Positions 56,002 through 64,000 of a stretch of 64,000 nucleotides of DNA are shown here, piece by piece (position 1 is the stretch's first letter; each line of letters opens with the position of its first letter). The notes beneath the pieces were generated by a model. The model searched no databases. It saw only the letters and a program-made list of their open reading frames with translations, and was not told the origin of the DNA. The position numbers and the translations under genes are program-made. Source of the stretch: Bradyrhizobium amphicarpaeae (lineage in GTDB: Bacteria; Pseudomonadota; Alphaproteobacteria; Rhizobiales; Xanthobacteraceae). The stretch spans positions 6,106,001-6,170,000 of the forward strand of contig NZ_CP029426.2 of assembly GCF_002266435.3 (NCBI RefSeq), given 5' to 3'.

Positions 56002-56595
56002 TCATTCGACGGGCGAGGCCTTCATGCGATGGTCCTCCAGCGGCAGTCCGAGCACGGCCTGGATCGCCCGCGCCAGGAACTGCAGCGTCAGCAGCAGCAT
56101 GCCGAAGGTGACGACGGCTTCCGGAAACCACAGCGGCGTGTCGCTCGAGGTCGAGACCTGGCCACGCACATAGGCGCCAAAGGCGAACTTCGCCATCGCC
56201 GAGGTCAGGAATGCCATGAAGGCAAAGCCGGCCGCAGCCGACAATATCTCGAGCGCGCGCTGCACGGGCGCCGGCGCGTTCTTCAGCAGCAGCACGACGC
56301 GGATGTGGCCGCCGACGCGCAGGGTCATGGCGGCGCCGAAGGTGAACGACGCCGCCATCAGATAGGATGAGTATTCCCAGGCGATCGAGATCGTCGGGGG
56401 AAAGAACAGCAGGAAGTTCGAGAGAAAGCGCGTTGCGACCTCGCACAGCATCAGCAGCGTCAGCGTCAACAGGCAGCCGCCGCCGATCCACCCGTCGAGC
56501 CGGCCGAGACGATCGATGCCGTCGAGCAGGATGCGCAGCGGCGCGGGCGCCGCTGCGTTGAGGCTGTGCGGTGCTTCGGACGAAACGCTCACCAC
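56002..56595 (-). CDS. TRAP transporter small permease (DctQ type)
   Basis: The 197-residue protein has four membrane helices and the DctQ pattern: CLLTLTLLMLCEVATRFLSN, ISIAWEYSSYLMAASFTFGA with the conserved aromatic-Glu-Tyr, then TLRVGGHIRVVLLLKN with the Gly-His-Ile-Arg-Val motif, and a C-terminal LWFPEAVVTFGMLLLTLQFL. It pairs with the large permease below it. It lies 10 bp after the binding protein gene. Confidence 0.93.
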   Translation of the reverse strand: MVSVSSEAPHSLNAAAPAPLRILLDGIDRLGRLDGWIGGGCLLTLTLLMLCEVATRFLSNFLLFFPPTISIAWEYSSYLMAASFTFGAAMTLRVGGHIRVVLLLKNAPAPVQRALEILSAAAGFAFMAFLTSAMAKFAFGAYVRGQVSTSSDTPLWFPEAVVTFGMLLLTLQFLARAIQAVLGLPLEDHRMKASPVE

Positions 56596-56605
56596 GATGC
56601 AGCCC

Positions 56606-57607
56606 TCAGCCGCGCTTCATTTCGGCGAGATAGGCCCGCACCGGCTTGTCGGCCGCCGGCACGCGCTTAAGGAAGGCATCAAGCTGCGGCGCGGTCTTGG
56701 CCCGGATCTCCGTCATCATCGCGTCCGAGACCGGCACCACCTCCATGCCGCCCTCCTTCAGGCGGTTGAGGCTGTCGACGTCGGCCTTGAGCGAATTGGC
56801 CCAGAAGCCCGGCTCCATCTTGGCCGCGATATCAGCGACGAGCTTCTGCTGATCGGCACTGAGCGCCTTCCAGGAATCGAGATTCACAGTGAGCATCTGC
56901 GACGACCAGACGTGATTGGTCGGGTAGACGTATTTGAGGAATTCCCAGAACTTGCCGTCGACGCCCGATACCGACGAGGTGGAGACGCCGGCGACAGCGC
57001 CGGAGGCCAGCGCGGGAATGGTCTCGCCCCAGGGGATCATCACCGCCGCCATGCCGATGGCGTTCAGCATCTCGACGGCATTCTTGTCGGGTACGCGGAT
57101 CTTGATGTTCTTCAAACCCTCGACGTCGGCGACCTTCGCCTTGAGGTGCAGGTACTGCGTCGGCCACGGCACGATGTAGAGGATCTTCTGGTTGTTGCGC
57201 GCGGCGATCTTCTCGTATTCGGGCCTCACATATTTGTGCAATACCTTCAGCTCCTCCACGGAGCCGCAGAGAAACGGAATGCTCTCGACGCCCATGAAGG
57301 GCTCGTCGCCGACCTGCTGGATGTTGAGGACGTCGGCGAGCGGCACCAGGCCGTCGCGCACGGCGCGCAGATGCTCCGGCCCCTTGAAGCCGAGCTGGCC
57401 ACCGGCCTTCACGGTGATGGCCACCGCGCCGCCCGTCTGCTTCTTCACCTCCTCCGCGAAGGCCATCGCGTTCTGGGTGTGGAAATTGCCGTCGGGCCAG
57501 ACCGTCGACATGTCCCAGCTCGTCGTCGCCGCGCGAGCGCGGGTCGAGATATGGCCGGCGGCGAGCAGCGTCGCTGCGCCCGCAGTGAAGTTACGTCGCG
57601 TGATCAT
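56606..57607 (-). CDS. TRAP transporter substrate-binding protein (DctP type)
   Basis: The 333-residue periplasmic protein has a twin-arginine signal (MITRRNFTAGAATLLAAGH) ending near residue 26. The DctP family blocks are present: WDMSTVWPDGNFHTQNAMAF, GGAVAITVKAGGQLGFKGPE, VEGLKNIKIRVPDKNAVEML with the conserved Arg that pairs with a carboxylate, and WGETIPALASGAVAGVSTSS. Ligands of this family are usually carboxylates. It is followed by the permease genes. Confidence 0.94.
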   Translation of the reverse strand: MITRRNFTAGAATLLAAGHISTRARAATTSWDMSTVWPDGNFHTQNAMAFAEEVKKQTGGAVAITVKAGGQLGFKGPEHLRAVRDGLVPLADVLNIQQVGDEPFMGVESIPFLCGSVEELKVLHKYVRPEYEKIAARNNQKILYIVPWPTQYLHLKAKVADVEGLKNIKIRVPDKNAVEMLNAIGMAAVMIPWGETIPALASGAVAGVSTSSVSGVDGKFWEFLKYVYPTNHVWSSQMLTVNLDSWKALSADQQKLVADIAAKMEPGFWANSLKADVDSLNRLKEGGMEVVPVSDAMMTEIRAKTAPQLDAFLKRVPAADKPVRAYLAEMKRG

Positions 57608-57640
57608 AGAGCCCCTCCATTTACCAAACGCGCCGACGCG

Positions 57641-59299
57641 TCAGCGCGCGTACCCATAAACTGCAATTGCATTGTCCGCGGAGACGAGCCCGCTTTCGAC
57701 ATCAGCCTCCACCGCCGCGCGATCGCGCGTCCCGGGCGCACCGATGCCGGCGCCACCTGGCGTGAGCACCACCAGCCGGTCGTCCGGCGGTACCTGCTGG
57801 AAGCCCTTTCCACGCAGCTTCTTGCCGGACTTCAGGCCGACATAGCCGGCCTCGCCATTCTTGCCGCCGTCGCGCCCGCGCGGCGGATGATCGATGCGGT
57901 CGAAGGCCGCCAGGATGTCGAACGGCGCGTCGACACCGCTGCCGACCTCGATGATCTGGCCAAGGCCGCCGCGCGTGCGCCCTGCCCCGCCGGAATCCGG
58001 ACGCAGCTCCTTGCGCCAGAAGATGAGCGGCGTCTGCGTCTCCGCGATCTCCACCGGCGTACCGCGCACGCCGCTGGGATAGGCGGTGGCCGACAGCCCG
58101 TCCTTGGCGAAGCGCGCGCCCGTGCCGCCATTGGACGTCACCGCCATCGAGAACCCGTAATTGCCGCCGACGCCGCTTCGCGTCTGGCCGCGCACGTTGA
58201 GATTCCACAGGCAGGAGGTGCCTTCGGCGGGCACACGCTCGGGAATGATCTGGCGCAGGCAGCCGAACACCACGTCGGGCAGCATCTGGCCGATGATGTG
58301 GCGCGAGGCGACGGGCGCCGGTTTCGGCGCATTGAGGATAGCTCCAGCGGGAGCCGACACCGTCAACGGCGAGAGCGAGCCGGCATTGTTCGGGATCTGC
58401 GAGGCGACGACGCAGCCGAGCCCGAACACGGTGTAGGCGATGGTGTAGGACAGCGGCACGTTGATGCCGAAATTCGAGGCGGCGGAGGTGCCGTCGAAAT
58501 CGACATGAATGCCCGTGTCCGAGATCGTCAGCGTGGCCGCCAGCGTGACAGGCGCGTCGTAGCCGTCGACAACCATGGTGTTGCGCCAGCTGCCCTTCGG
58601 CAGCTTGGCGATCTCGGCGAGCACCGCCTCGCGCGAGCGGTCGCAGATGTAGTCGCCGAGTTCGTCGAGCGTATCGATGCCGAACTCGGTCATCATCTCG
58701 ACCAGGCGCTCGCAGCCGACGTCGTTGCAGCCGGCCAGCGAATAGGTGTCGCCTTCGGTGTCGATCGGCAGCCGCGTGTTGGTGCGGATCATCGCCATCA
58801 GCGTCTCGTTGACGATGTCCTGGTCGATCAGCTTCAGCATCGGGATGTAGAGCCCCTCCATGAACACGTCGGTGGCGTCGGGGCCGAAGCCGATGCCGCC
58901 GATGTCCATCAGGTGGCTGGTGCAGGAGAACAGCGCGACCGGCTTGCCGTCCTTGAAGCAGGGCGTGGTGACGACGAAGTCGTTGAGGTGGCCGGTGCCC
59001 ATCCAGGGATCGTTGGTGATGTAGGCATCGCCTTCCTTCATCGTCGCGATCGGAAAGTGGCTGATGAAGTGCCTGACCGATTCCGCCATCGAGTTGACGT
59101 GACCGGGCGTGCCGGTCACGGCCTGTGCCAGCATCCGCCCCTTGAGGTCGAACACGCCGGCCGAGAGATCGCCGCATTCGCGCACGATCGGGCTGAAGGC
59201 GGTGCGCAGCAGCACCTGCGCCTGCTCCTCGACCACAGCGATCAGCCGGTGCCACATGATCTGGAGGTCGATCAGGCTCGCGCCGTTTGCCTTGCTCAT
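57641..59299 (-). CDS. hyuB: Hydantoinase B/oxoprolinase family subunit
   Basis: The 552-residue protein matches HyuB: LIDLQIMWHRLIAVVEEQAQ, AFSPIVRECGDLSAGVFD, TNDPWMGTGHLNDFVVTTPC, FSCTSHLMDIGGIGFGPDAT and a C-terminal RPDSGGAGRTRGGLG. With HyuA it should hydrolyse a hydantoin or 5-oxoproline-like ring using ATP. It follows hyuA directly (2-bp spacer) and precedes the TRAP binding protein, which suggests a catabolic operon with its own uptake system. Confidence 0.93.
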   Translation of the reverse strand: MSKANGASLIDLQIMWHRLIAVVEEQAQVLLRTAFSPIVRECGDLSAGVFDLKGRMLAQAVTGTPGHVNSMAESVRHFISHFPIATMKEGDAYITNDPWMGTGHLNDFVVTTPCFKDGKPVALFSCTSHLMDIGGIGFGPDATDVFMEGLYIPMLKLIDQDIVNETLMAMIRTNTRLPIDTEGDTYSLAGCNDVGCERLVEMMTEFGIDTLDELGDYICDRSREAVLAEIAKLPKGSWRNTMVVDGYDAPVTLAATLTISDTGIHVDFDGTSAASNFGINVPLSYTIAYTVFGLGCVVASQIPNNAGSLSPLTVSAPAGAILNAPKPAPVASRHIIGQMLPDVVFGCLRQIIPERVPAEGTSCLWNLNVRGQTRSGVGGNYGFSMAVTSNGGTGARFAKDGLSATAYPSGVRGTPVEIAETQTPLIFWRKELRPDSGGAGRTRGGLGQIIEVGSGVDAPFDILAAFDRIDHPPRGRDGGKNGEAGYVGLKSGKKLRGKGFQQVPPDDRLVVLTPGGAGIGAPGTRDRAAVEADVESGLVSADNAIAVYGYAR

Positions 59300-59301
59300 G
59301 A

Positions 59302-61386
59302 TCAGGCTGCCTTCCGTTCCATGACGATGCTGCCGGCACCGTCGATATGGGCGTCGAAACTGGTGGAGACGAAGGTCGAGGTCTCGTCCTCCGCGATCAC
59401 CGCGGGGCCCGCAATGGTCGCGCCCGGCGCCATGTCCTCACGGCGGTAGAGCGGGATCTCGATCACCTCGCCTGCCCGGCCGTCGAAGAATTTGCGGCTG
59501 CCGCTCGGCTTGCCGGCCGGCTTGCGCGCGACGGCGGCGACGGCGGACGGATTGCGCGCATCGGTGGTCGCGAGCACCGACCAGCTCAACACCTCGATCG
59601 CGGCGCCCGGGATCGACCGCTCGAACATTCCGGAATAATCCGCCTCGAACGTCTGGCGCAGGCCGGCGAGATCGGCCGAATTCAGCCGCCGGTTCGGCAG
59701 CTCGACCGAGATCTCGTGGCCCTGGCCGACATAGCGCATGAAGGCGGAGCGACGCTCGCGCACCGGCGCACCGGCGGCGCCCGGCTCGACCAATGCGCGC
59801 GCCTCGGTCACCATCTCCTGCAGGAGATCCGACACCGCTTCGGTGTCGAAATCATCGAGCCGGACGTGGCGGCTGCGCACCAGCTCATAGGCGATGGGAG
59901 CGGCCAGGAATCCGACGGCCGAGCCGACACCGGCATTCGACGGCACGATCACCCGGGAGACGCCGATCTTCTCGGCAACCCGCGCCGCATGCAACGGGGC
60001 GGCACCGCCGAAGGCGATCAGCGTGTGCTGGCCGACGATCTCGCCGCGCTCGACCGCATGGACGCGCGCCGCACTCGCCATGTTCTCGCAGACGACCTCG
60101 TGCACGGCATAGGCTGCAGTCTCCGCCGACAGGCCGAGCGGCTCGCCGACGCTGCTCAGCAGAGCCTTTTTCGAAAGCTCCGGATCGAGCTTGATCGTGC
60201 CACCGGCGAAAGCATCGGGATCGATCATGCCGAGCGCGACGTCCGCATCCGTCACCGCCGGTCGCAGCCCGCCGCGGCCGTAGCAGGCCGGTCCCGGCTC
60301 GGACGATGCACTCTCGGGCCCGACGGTGACGCGCTTCATCGCATCGACATGGGCGATCGAGCCGCCGCCGGCGCCGATCTCGACCATCTCGATCACGGGG
60401 ATGCGCACCGGCAGGCCGGAGCCCTTGAGGAAGCGCGCCGCGCGATCGACCTCGAACACGCGCGAGGTCTCGGGCTGGTACTTCTCGATCAGGCAGATCT
60501 TGGCGGTGGTGCCGCCCATGTCGAAGGACAGCACCTTGCTCTCGCCGAGCCTTGCCGCGATCTGCGCCGCGAAAATCGCGCCGCCGGCCGGCCCGGACTC
60601 GACGAGGCGCACCGGAAAGCGCCGCGCCGTCTCGATCGACGTGACGCCGCCGCCTGACGTGACAAGGTAGATCGCGCCGCGGAACTGCTCGATCTGCAAG
60701 GCGTCGGCCATCCGGGCGAGATAGCCGTCGATCAAGGGTTGCACATAGGCGTTCGCGACCGCAGTCGATGTGCGCTCGTACTCGCGAATCTCGGGACAGA
60801 CAGCCGAGGACACGGTCACGGAGATATCAGGCATCTCCTCGGCCAGGATCGCGGCTGCGCGTCGCTCGTGCTCGGGATTGGCATAGGAGTGCAGGAACGC
60901 AATCGCGACGCTCTCGACACCCAGCTCGCGCAATTTTGGCGCGAGTGCACGCACCGACGCTTCGTCGAGCGCGAGACGGACGGCGCCGTGGGCGTCGACG
61001 CGTTCGGGCACGGTGAAACGCAGACTGCGCGGCGCCAGCGGCCTCGGCTTGTCGATGCCGAGATCATACTGGTCGTAGCGGCTCTCGGTGCCGATATCGA
61101 GCACGTCGCGAAAACCTTCGGTCGCAATCAGCGCCGTCTTGGCGCCGCGGCGCTCGATGATGGCGTTGGTCGCGAGCGTGGTGCCGTGAATGAAGACATC
61201 GATGTCGCTGATATGGGCACGCGCGTCGGCGAGAATGAGACGCATTCCATCCAGCACCGCCTGCTCGGGGCGCTGCGGCGTCGTCAGCAGCTTGCGCGTC
61301 TTGCGATCCAAACCCACGTCCAGCACGATGTCGGTGAACGTGCCACCGATATCGACGGCAAGCCGCACCTCGGCTCCCTCAAGCAT
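59302..61386 (-). CDS. hyuA: Hydantoinase A/oxoprolinase family subunit
   Basis: From the ATG at 61384-61386 (GGAG before it) the protein has 694 residues. The N-terminus RLAVDIGGTFTDIVLD is the ASKHA nucleotide-binding motif; HGTTLATNAIIERRGAK, LVESGPAGGAIFAAQIA and SFDMGGTTAKICLIEK follow. The C-terminal part has VELPNRRLNSADLAGLRQTF. It is the ATP-using large subunit of N-methylhydantoinase or 5-oxoprolinase-type enzymes; the acetone/acetophenone carboxylase subunits are related, so the exact substrate is open. Confidence 0.93.
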   Translation of the reverse strand: MLEGAEVRLAVDIGGTFTDIVLDVGLDRKTRKLLTTPQRPEQAVLDGMRLILADARAHISDIDVFIHGTTLATNAIIERRGAKTALIATEGFRDVLDIGTESRYDQYDLGIDKPRPLAPRSLRFTVPERVDAHGAVRLALDEASVRALAPKLRELGVESVAIAFLHSYANPEHERRAAAILAEEMPDISVTVSSAVCPEIREYERTSTAVANAYVQPLIDGYLARMADALQIEQFRGAIYLVTSGGGVTSIETARRFPVRLVESGPAGGAIFAAQIAARLGESKVLSFDMGGTTAKICLIEKYQPETSRVFEVDRAARFLKGSGLPVRIPVIEMVEIGAGGGSIAHVDAMKRVTVGPESASSEPGPACYGRGGLRPAVTDADVALGMIDPDAFAGGTIKLDPELSKKALLSSVGEPLGLSAETAAYAVHEVVCENMASAARVHAVERGEIVGQHTLIAFGGAAPLHAARVAEKIGVSRVIVPSNAGVGSAVGFLAAPIAYELVRSRHVRLDDFDTEAVSDLLQEMVTEARALVEPGAAGAPVRERRSAFMRYVGQGHEISVELPNRRLNSADLAGLRQTFEADYSGMFERSIPGAAIEVLSWSVLATTDARNPSAVAAVARKPAGKPSGSRKFFDGRAGEVIEIPLYRREDMAPGATIAGPAVIAEDETSTFVSTSFDAHIDGAGSIVMERKAA

Positions 61387-61524
61387 TCCAAATTCTCCGG
61401 CTGATCGTCGAAACTGTCGTCGAAAGCGCAGCAATTTCCATGCCATGGATGACGGGGAATGCCGCGCCAAGCCATTCTGCTTGGCACCTATGCAATAGGC
61501 AAGGCGTGTTCGCCGCCCGTGCGA

Positions 61525-62346
61525 TCAGAGCAGGAATGCAAGCGCCGCTTCGCAGCGCTCCTCGACCTTGAGCGTGAGGAGATCATCGGCGCGGGTGCGT
61601 CCGAGATTGACCGCCGCAATCGGAATCTTGCGCTGCGCGGCAGCCTGTACGAAACGGAATCCGGAATAGACCATCAGCGATGAGCCGACGACGAGCATGG
61701 CATCGGCCTGCGCCAGATGATCCTGCGCGGTGGCGACGATGTCGCGGGGGACGTTCTCGCCGAAGAACACGACGTCGGGCTTGAGGATGCCACCGCAGGC
61801 TTCGCAAGCAGGCACCTGGAAAGACGAAAAATCCTCGTGCTCCAGGTCAGCGTCGCCGTCAGGTGCATCGGCCGCATCGAGCGTCAGCCATTCCGCATTC
61901 GAGCGACCAAGCGCATGCTGAAATTCATCGCGCGGAATCTTGCGGTCGCAGCCCATGCAGCGAACCAGGTCGAGACGGCCGTGCAGGTCGATCACGTGGC
62001 GGTGGCCGGCGGATTGATGCAGCCGGTCGACGTTCTGGGTCAGCAGCATCCCGCACCGGCCGCCCGCCTCGAGCCTGGCCAGCGCGTGATGCGCATCGTT
62101 CGGGCGAGCCTGGCCGAACCGCCGCCAGCCGATCAGGCTGCGCGCCCAATAGCGGCGGCGCGTCTGCTCCTCGGACATGAAGGCCTGGAAATTGACCGGC
62201 TGGGTCCGTTTCCAGTTGCCGTTGCTGTCGCGATAATCGGGAATGCCCGAATTGGTGCTGCAGCCGGCGCCGGTCAGCACGAACAGACGCTGGTGCCGGG
62301 CGACGAATTCCTGGAGCGGATGGTTTGGCAGCGGAGCATTGGTCAT
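61525..62346 (-). CDS. Sir2-family NAD-dependent deacylase
   Basis: The 273-residue protein removes acyl groups from lysines with NAD+. The NAD motif reads LTGAGCSTNSGIPDYRDSNG, with Cys-Ser in place of the usual Ile-Ser. TQNVDRLH and catalytic-His HVIDLHGRLDLVR follow, and the zinc cysteines are CMGC and CEACGGILKPDVVFFGE. ATG 62344-62346 is preferred to an upstream in-frame start. It lies 38 bp after a LuxR-type regulator gene and 138 bp before hyuA. Confidence 0.93.
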   Translation of the reverse strand: MTNAPLPNHPLQEFVARHQRLFVLTGAGCSTNSGIPDYRDSNGNWKRTQPVNFQAFMSEEQTRRRYWARSLIGWRRFGQARPNDAHHALARLEAGGRCGMLLTQNVDRLHQSAGHRHVIDLHGRLDLVRCMGCDRKIPRDEFQHALGRSNAEWLTLDAADAPDGDADLEHEDFSSFQVPACEACGGILKPDVVFFGENVPRDIVATAQDHLAQADAMLVVGSSLMVYSGFRFVQAAAQRKIPIAAVNLGRTRADDLLTLKVEERCEAALAFLL

Positions 62347-62384
62347 GGCGCATGATGTAGTTCGCGCCTGCCCGCTTTGCCAGA

Positions 62385-63533
62385 TCACGCCCGTTCCGGC
62401 GGCTCGAAGCCGGCGATCAGCTTGACGAGCTCGCTCTGCCGTGCGGTGCCGGTCTTGCGGAAGACGTTGTGCAGATGCGTCTTGACGGTTGCCTGGGTCA
62501 GCCCGAGCAGGTCGGCCAGGGCCTTCACCCCGCTCGCCTTCATGATGGCGTCGATCACGCGGATTTCGCTGGCCGTGAGCTTGTAGAGCTTTGCAAGCGC
62601 CTCCAGCGGCGGCGGACTTGCCGGCGAGGACTTGCGAACGAAGACCGCGGCAACGGCGGAATGCAGCGCGCCGGTGCGCTGCCGGTCGCCGGAGGTCAGC
62701 GGCAGCACATCGCCAAACCAGTGGCCCGACAGCGCGGCCGAGAGCGAAATCGGACCACCACCCCCGACCGTCGCGCTGCCACTCTCGACAGTCGCGAGCG
62801 CGTCGCGGAGTGCCCGCTGCGCCTCGGACGCGACTGCAGCCAAATTTCCGTTTCGCTCGGTCAGCAGCGAGGCCTCGTCCAGCATGGCGCGCCCCGGCGC
62901 ATTGGTGAAGACCAGGCGCCCGTTCGGGCCGACCAGGAAGACGGCAGCCGTGACGTTGTCGAGGGTCTGTGTCAGCACCGCCTGAGTCGCCCTGCTCTGA
63001 TCGAACAACCGCCCGATTGAGACGGCGCGCTGGAAATGCGGGACGATCAGCGCAAGCCGTCGGCGATCCTCGGCATCGGCGAGCCCGTGCTCCTCATGCA
63101 TGCGGACAGCCAGGATCGAAGAGCGCATTGCACTCTTCTCGAGGTTCGTGGCGAGAGCATCGATGAGGCCCTGCGGCCTCATCCACTCCTTGTAAAAACG
63201 AGTCTCGACCATTTCGTCGAAGGGGACGAGATCGGTAGATGCGCAGACGATGCCGGCCTCGACGAACGAAGCGGCCGGAAAACAGGGATTGAGGGGAAGA
63301 TACTTACCGAAATAGAGCTTCGTGTACTGCGGCTCTTCGTTGAAGCTATACAGCACGGCCGATTGCTGGGTAGCCGCATCGTGCCAGAACAGGATGCCGG
63401 AGGAACCGCCGACGAACAGGCAAGCCTGTTCCAGGGCACGCGGCCACAAGGTCGGATCGAGCGCAGCGTCGTAAACGAGTCCGATCAGCTCCGATAGCAG
63501 AGCAGATTCAGAGGTCACGGCCAACTTCATCAT
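62385..63533 (-). CDS. LuxR-family DNA-binding regulator with GAF-like sensor
   Basis: The 382-residue protein has an N-terminal sensor region (about 10-170; LIGLVYDAALDPTLWPRALE, GILFWHDAATQQSAVLY), a PAS-like middle (TAAVFLVGPNGRLVFTNAPG) and a C-terminal LuxR helix-turn-helix (YKLTASEIRVIDAIMKASG, LADLLGLTQATVKTHLHNVF, RKTGTARQSELVKLI). It is probably a transcription regulator that senses a small molecule. Starts at 63542 (TTG), 63533 and 63530 (ATG) are possible; none has a clear ribosome site. It may be cotranscribed with the Sir2 gene. Confidence 0.88.
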   Translation of the reverse strand: MMKLAVTSESALLSELIGLVYDAALDPTLWPRALEQACLFVGGSSGILFWHDAATQQSAVLYSFNEEPQYTKLYFGKYLPLNPCFPAASFVEAGIVCASTDLVPFDEMVETRFYKEWMRPQGLIDALATNLEKSAMRSSILAVRMHEEHGLADAEDRRRLALIVPHFQRAVSIGRLFDQSRATQAVLTQTLDNVTAAVFLVGPNGRLVFTNAPGRAMLDEASLLTERNGNLAAVASEAQRALRDALATVESGSATVGGGGPISLSAALSGHWFGDVLPLTSGDRQRTGALHSAVAAVFVRKSSPASPPPLEALAKLYKLTASEIRVIDAIMKASGVKALADLLGLTQATVKTHLHNVFRKTGTARQSELVKLIAGFEPPERA

Positions 63534-63649
63534 TGCAAACAAGCATGCAGGGCATTGGCGCCTTCAGTCGTATTCTACCACGGAGTTCGAAGTGACTGTG
63601 CACGAATATTGCGACGCTGCATGCGCGATGAAGCAGTTCCATCCGCCGA

Positions 63650-64000
63650 TCAATGCGTCGCTGACGGAGCAGATTGTTTCGAAGTCACGCCGGGTTTCGT
63701 CGTCGCCTGCTTCTGCGAGACCACGGCCTTGGCCGCCGACGCTTCAGGCGCAGGCGGCGCGACCGGCGCGGACTGACCGACCGACAGAGACACGCCGAAC
63801 AGGCGCCATTGTCCTTCGACCGGTGCAAACAGCAGCTCGAAATTCACCTGCGAGGGCACCGATGGAAAAAATCCTGCCATGTGCAACAGGCCGTTTGGTT
63901 CGATCTGCGGCAGCAGTGACAATTGTGGATCGATGACGGCGACGCCCGAGAGGTCGAGCTTGTCGCCGCGCTGCTTGACAAAAATCTCCGCGAGCCTTGC
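63650..64000 (-). CDS. Hypothetical protein, N-terminus cut by window edge
   Basis: The frame is open to the right window edge, giving the last 116 residues: ARLAEIFVKQRGDKLDLSGV, then LLPQIEPNGLLHMAGFFP, then FELLFAPVEGQWRLFGVSLS, and a Pro/Ala/Lys tail ending PSATH. The middle looks like the end of a beta-rich domain that could be exported. No family was recognised. It lies 117 bp from the LuxR-type gene and on the same strand. Confidence 0.65.
   Translation of the reverse strand, partial: ARLAEIFVKQRGDKLDLSGVAVIDPQLSLLPQIEPNGLLHMAGFFPSVPSQVNFELLFAPVEGQWRLFGVSLSVGQSAPVAPPAPEASAAKAVVSQKQATTKPGVTSKQSAPSATH

Noticed and set aside
56516..59449. A 977-residue open frame on the plus strand
   Set aside because: It is antisense to dctP and hyuB, rich in Arg/His/Asp as in high-GC shadows, and has no domain.

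Overview
The window looks like chromosomal DNA of a Bradyrhizobium-type alphaproteobacterium (order Hyphomicrobiales). The reasons are the high GC content, a GapR (DUF2312) gene, DUF1036 next to pyruvate kinase, a complete Tol-Pal/CpoB/TilS/FtsH block, CtrA-type TTAA-N7-TTAA boxes, many chemoreceptors, a TRAP transporter, and palindromic dispersed repeats of the kind I remember from Bradyrhizobium. No rRNA, tRNA, CRISPR array, prophage or insertion sequence was recognised. The assignment rests on protein and motif recognition; no database was searched.

Layout. 0-8.3 kb: an edge-truncated AbrB/MazE-type antitoxin with a self-regulatory-looking promoter, an M3 oligopeptidase, an orphan sigma-54 response regulator behind a CtrA box, and two peptidoglycan proteins (L,D-transpeptidase, DUF882 peptidase). 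8.3-13.1 kb: small conserved genes (DUF1801, gapR, DUF1244, DUF1036), pyruvate kinase, a TetR regulator and an orphan Flp pilin. 13.3-20.5 kb: a membrane glycosylation-type cluster in which two paralogous polytopic proteins flank a third membrane protein, a MAPEG protein, a family 2 glycosyltransferase and a methyltransferase. 20.6-33.0 kb, all minus strand: tolQRAB, then a GGDEF-EAL protein and a FeeM/LuxI-like acyltransferase, then pal, cpoB, tilS and ftsH. 33.5-37.5 kb: cysE, an acyl-CoA desaturase, and a TetR regulator with matching operators at its own gene and at a DUF2852 membrane gene.

37.6-46.6 kb holds what I consider the most interesting system. An ECF42-type sigma factor with a C-terminal helical-repeat extension is translationally coupled to a DGPF/YciI protein. 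The same promoter core, TGTCGG-N17-CGTC, lies before this operon and before three other transcription units: a second DGPF gene with a YciI partner, a SnoaL-like gene, and an SRPBCC gene with a VOC partner. This predicts a compact ECF42 regulon of small alpha+beta-fold proteins of unknown substrate. Between the two halves lie a soluble triple-PAS chemoreceptor, an SDR dehydrogenase, a ClpP-like secreted protein, a 30-residue microprotein and lipoproteins.

46.7-53.6 kb: a GhrA-type hydroxyacid dehydrogenase, a Cache-type chemoreceptor, a divergent TetR/GST pair sharing an inverted repeat, and an Aer-like PAS chemoreceptor. 53.6-54.7 kb: about 1 kb of non-coding palindromic repeats. 54.7-61.4 kb: an apparent five-gene unit, hydantoinase/oxoprolinase HyuA-HyuB plus a TRAP transporter. 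61.5-64 kb: a Sir2 deacylase, a LuxR-type regulator and an edge-truncated hypothetical gene.
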